NCBI GenBank assembly: GCA_021812845.1
Contig: JAKAML010000077.1
Location: 1-6,638, forward strand
DNA length: 6,638 nucleotides
From: Pseudomonadota bacterium
Lineage (GTDB): Bacteria > Pseudomonadota > Alphaproteobacteria > Rhizobiales > Hyphomicrobiaceae
Direction of reading: 5' to 3'
The stretch's first letter is position 1; the number at the start of each line of letters is the position of its first letter. A program made the position numbers and the translations under genes. Positions 5,847 through 6,638 of this stretch are shown here, in pieces. Under the pieces are notes generated by a model, which worked only from the letters and a program-made list of their open reading frames with translations, was not told the origin of the DNA and did not search any database.

Positions 5847-6377
5847 TCAGACGTAGGACAGCACGAGGTAGGCGCCGAGCATCACGGTCGCCCACAGCGC
5901 CATCGTCCCGGTCGGCAGCGGGCGGCCGAGGACGCCGTCCGGGCCATGGCTCGAGCGGAGCACGCGTACGAGCCGCGCGGCCGAGCCGGTGGTGCCGTCC
6001 GCGACCGCGTCCCAGCAGCGCCCGCTCGCGTCGTCGAGGCCGCGCAGCAACCGGACGCCGAGCCGCCGCCAGATCCAGTCGGTATCGAGCGTGATCGTCG
6101 GCGTGCGCTTGAGAAGACCCAGCAGCAGGAAGAACGCGAGGCCCGAGAACAGCAGCAGCTGCAACTGGAAGACGACGTGCGCCGTCGTGTACGGCACGTA
6201 GTCCACCCTGTAGGGCAGCAGCGCATAGAGCGGTCCGGGCGCGACGCCGATGCCGATGCAGACGGCCGCCAGGAGGATCATGGCCGCGCGCATCGGAGCC
6301 GGCGGGTCGTCGGGCCTCAGGCCCGAATCCTTATGGAAGAACACGAACCAGGGGAACGTGATGCCGGCGTGAAGGAT
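5847..6377 (-). CDS. MrpD/NuoL-type proton antiporter subunit, C-terminal fragment
   Basis: The minus strand encodes 176 residues that end in a normal TGA but begin abruptly at about 6377, where an in-frame stop (6378-6380) follows. The first residues, ILHAGITFPWFVFFHKDSGL, match the segment near the end of MrpD-like subunits. After it come a helix (MRAAMILLAAVCIGIGV), PGPLYALLPY, a second helix (VVFQLQLLLFSGLAFFLLLG), a hydrophilic stretch with LDTDWIWRRL, and a final helix (ALWATVMLGAYLVLSYV). Such proteins are about 500 residues or more, so most of the proton-channel helices are missing. The full protein would be an inner-membrane subunit that moves protons in exchange for Na+ or K+, or in a complex I-like machine. 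The 5' loss coincides with the junction to cdsA-like DNA on the other strand and may be an assembly artefact. Confidence 0.85.
   Translation of the reverse strand: MLHAGITFPWFVFFHKDSGLRPDDPPAPMRAAMILLAAVCIGIGVAPGPLYALLPYRVDYVPYTTAHVVFQLQLLLFSGLAFFLLLGLLKRTPTITLDTDWIWRRLGVRLLRGLDDASGRCWDAVADGTTGSAARLVRVLRSSHGPDGVLGRPLPTGTMALWATVMLGAYLVLSYV
6357..6377. other. Junction between two unrelated gene fragments
   Basis: Within these 21 bases the minus strand still reads as the antiporter subunit (ILHAGIT) and the plus strand already reads as a CdsA-like protein (RDAGVKD). Left of it the DNA is about 70% GC with coding on the minus strand; right of it (6381-6638) GC is about 52% by hand count with coding on the plus strand. 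The two families have no reason to overlap. A crossover in shared microhomology, natural or made by an assembler, explains this best. Confidence 0.7.
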
Positions 6378-6479
6378 TCAGGCCTTGTGCCGGGTTTTGG
6401 CGGCGTGCTGGATATGCTTGATTCCGCACTTTTTGCCGCTCCATTGGCTTATTGGATGTTAAAACTGGTTCACGGCTAA
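6357..6479 (+). pseudogene. cdsA: 3' fragment of a cdsA-like phosphatidate cytidylyltransferase gene
   Basis: The last 40 residues match the C-terminal signature of CdsA, the membrane enzyme that makes CDP-diacylglycerol from phosphatidate and CTP for phospholipid synthesis. RDAGVKDSG is followed by PGFGGVLDMLD, which follows the family pattern KD-x-[GSA]...P-x-H-G-G-x-x-D-R-x-D except for Phe in place of His and Met in place of Arg. PGFGGVLD forms occur, as I recall, in Verrucomicrobia and Planctomycetes. The helix ALFAAPLAYWMLKLV then leads to a TAA stop. All earlier helices are absent, because the antiporter gene on the other strand takes over at the junction. Whether the cell holds a broken gene or the contig is chimeric cannot be told here; the true gene may be intact in its own genome. 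Confidence 0.68.
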
Positions 6480-6503
6480 TCGCCGCGAGATCAGGAGTCT
6501 GTG

Positions 6504-6638
6504 ATGCAAGCGCGAAACGACAGCAACGTTTTGGGAGCCGGCCCGAGCATGGGTCAAGCATTAACACATTTTCAATCTGCCCATACTCAAGCCAAGCATG
6601 CCTGTGGCATTGTGAAGCGGATGTTGCGGGAAATAAAC
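6504..6638 (+). CDS. Unrecognised protein, N-terminus only
   Basis: Forty-five codons from the ATG at 6504 stay open to the right edge. AGGAG (6493-6497) lies six bases upstream, and the gene begins 24 bases after the cdsA-like stop, so it would be the next gene of that operon. The product starts MQARNDSNVLGAGPSMGQAL and continues with a probably helical, basic stretch containing AKHACGIVKRMLREIN. No signal peptide or membrane helix is visible in this part. I cannot assign a family. It belongs to the lower-GC segment and so to whatever genome supplied it. Confidence 0.6.
   Translation, partial: MQARNDSNVLGAGPSMGQALTHFQSAHTQAKHACGIVKRMLREIN

Noticed and set aside
5946..6344. Plus-strand frame running into the cdsA-like fragment, as a possible fusion protein
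   Set aside because: Up to about 6357 the frame is antisense to the antiporter gene and shows only charged low-complexity sequence; the CdsA similarity begins at the junction, so this is not a true fusion.
1..6638. CRISPR array, tRNA, rRNA, insertion sequence or phage attachment site
   Set aside because: I saw no spaced direct repeats, clover-leaf sequence, transposase frame or flanking duplications.

Overview
The window is high-GC DNA (roughly 70% in most lines). Gene content and protein flavour (a 3-hydroxybutyrate dehydrogenase next to a patatin-like hydrolase, short intergenic gaps, an MrpD-type antiporter with a long C-terminal tail) suggest an alphaproteobacterium, probably of the Rhizobiales group. 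That placement is from memory of similar proteins, not from a search. The last ~260 bases are different: about 52% GC by hand count, with a gene end that looks like a CdsA of Verrucomicrobia or Planctomycetes type.

Layout. (1) 1-553, minus: the first 184 codons of a LysR-family regulator, cut by the left edge. (2) 554-741: a divergent control region with a perfect LysR-type box. (3) 742-3569, plus: a probable three-gene operon of a soluble orphan histidine kinase, a D-3-hydroxybutyrate dehydrogenase and a patatin-like lipid or polyester hydrolase, the last two overlapping by 10 bases. (4) 3570-3709: a second control region holding a second copy of the same box. (5) 3710-5489, plus: an exported cupin protein and a YnfM-type MFS transporter. 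(6) 5481-6377, minus: a small two-helix membrane protein and the C-terminal 176 residues of a proton-translocating MrpD/NuoL-type antiporter subunit, convergent with the MFS gene. (7) 6357-6638: after an abrupt junction, the 3' end of a cdsA-like gene on the plus strand and the first 45 codons of an unrecognised gene.

How it may work together. The two control regions share a 19-base box (ATAGC-N5-GCTAT core, the T-N11-A form of LysR sites) and, at the same distance downstream, a common ATTTCA and smaller matches. The simplest reading is one regulon: the LysR protein controls its own gene, the kinase-bdhA-patatin operon and the cupin-MFS pair. The dehydrogenase oxidises 3-hydroxybutyrate to acetoacetate. 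The patatin could release 3-hydroxybutyrate from storage polyester or fatty acids from lipid. The cupin and exporter could serve sensing, detoxification or transport of a related acid. These role assignments are inference.

The junction near 6357-6377 deserves caution: two genes on opposite strands meet inside a stretch that both could encode, so the right end may be an assembly chimera rather than real neighbouring DNA.
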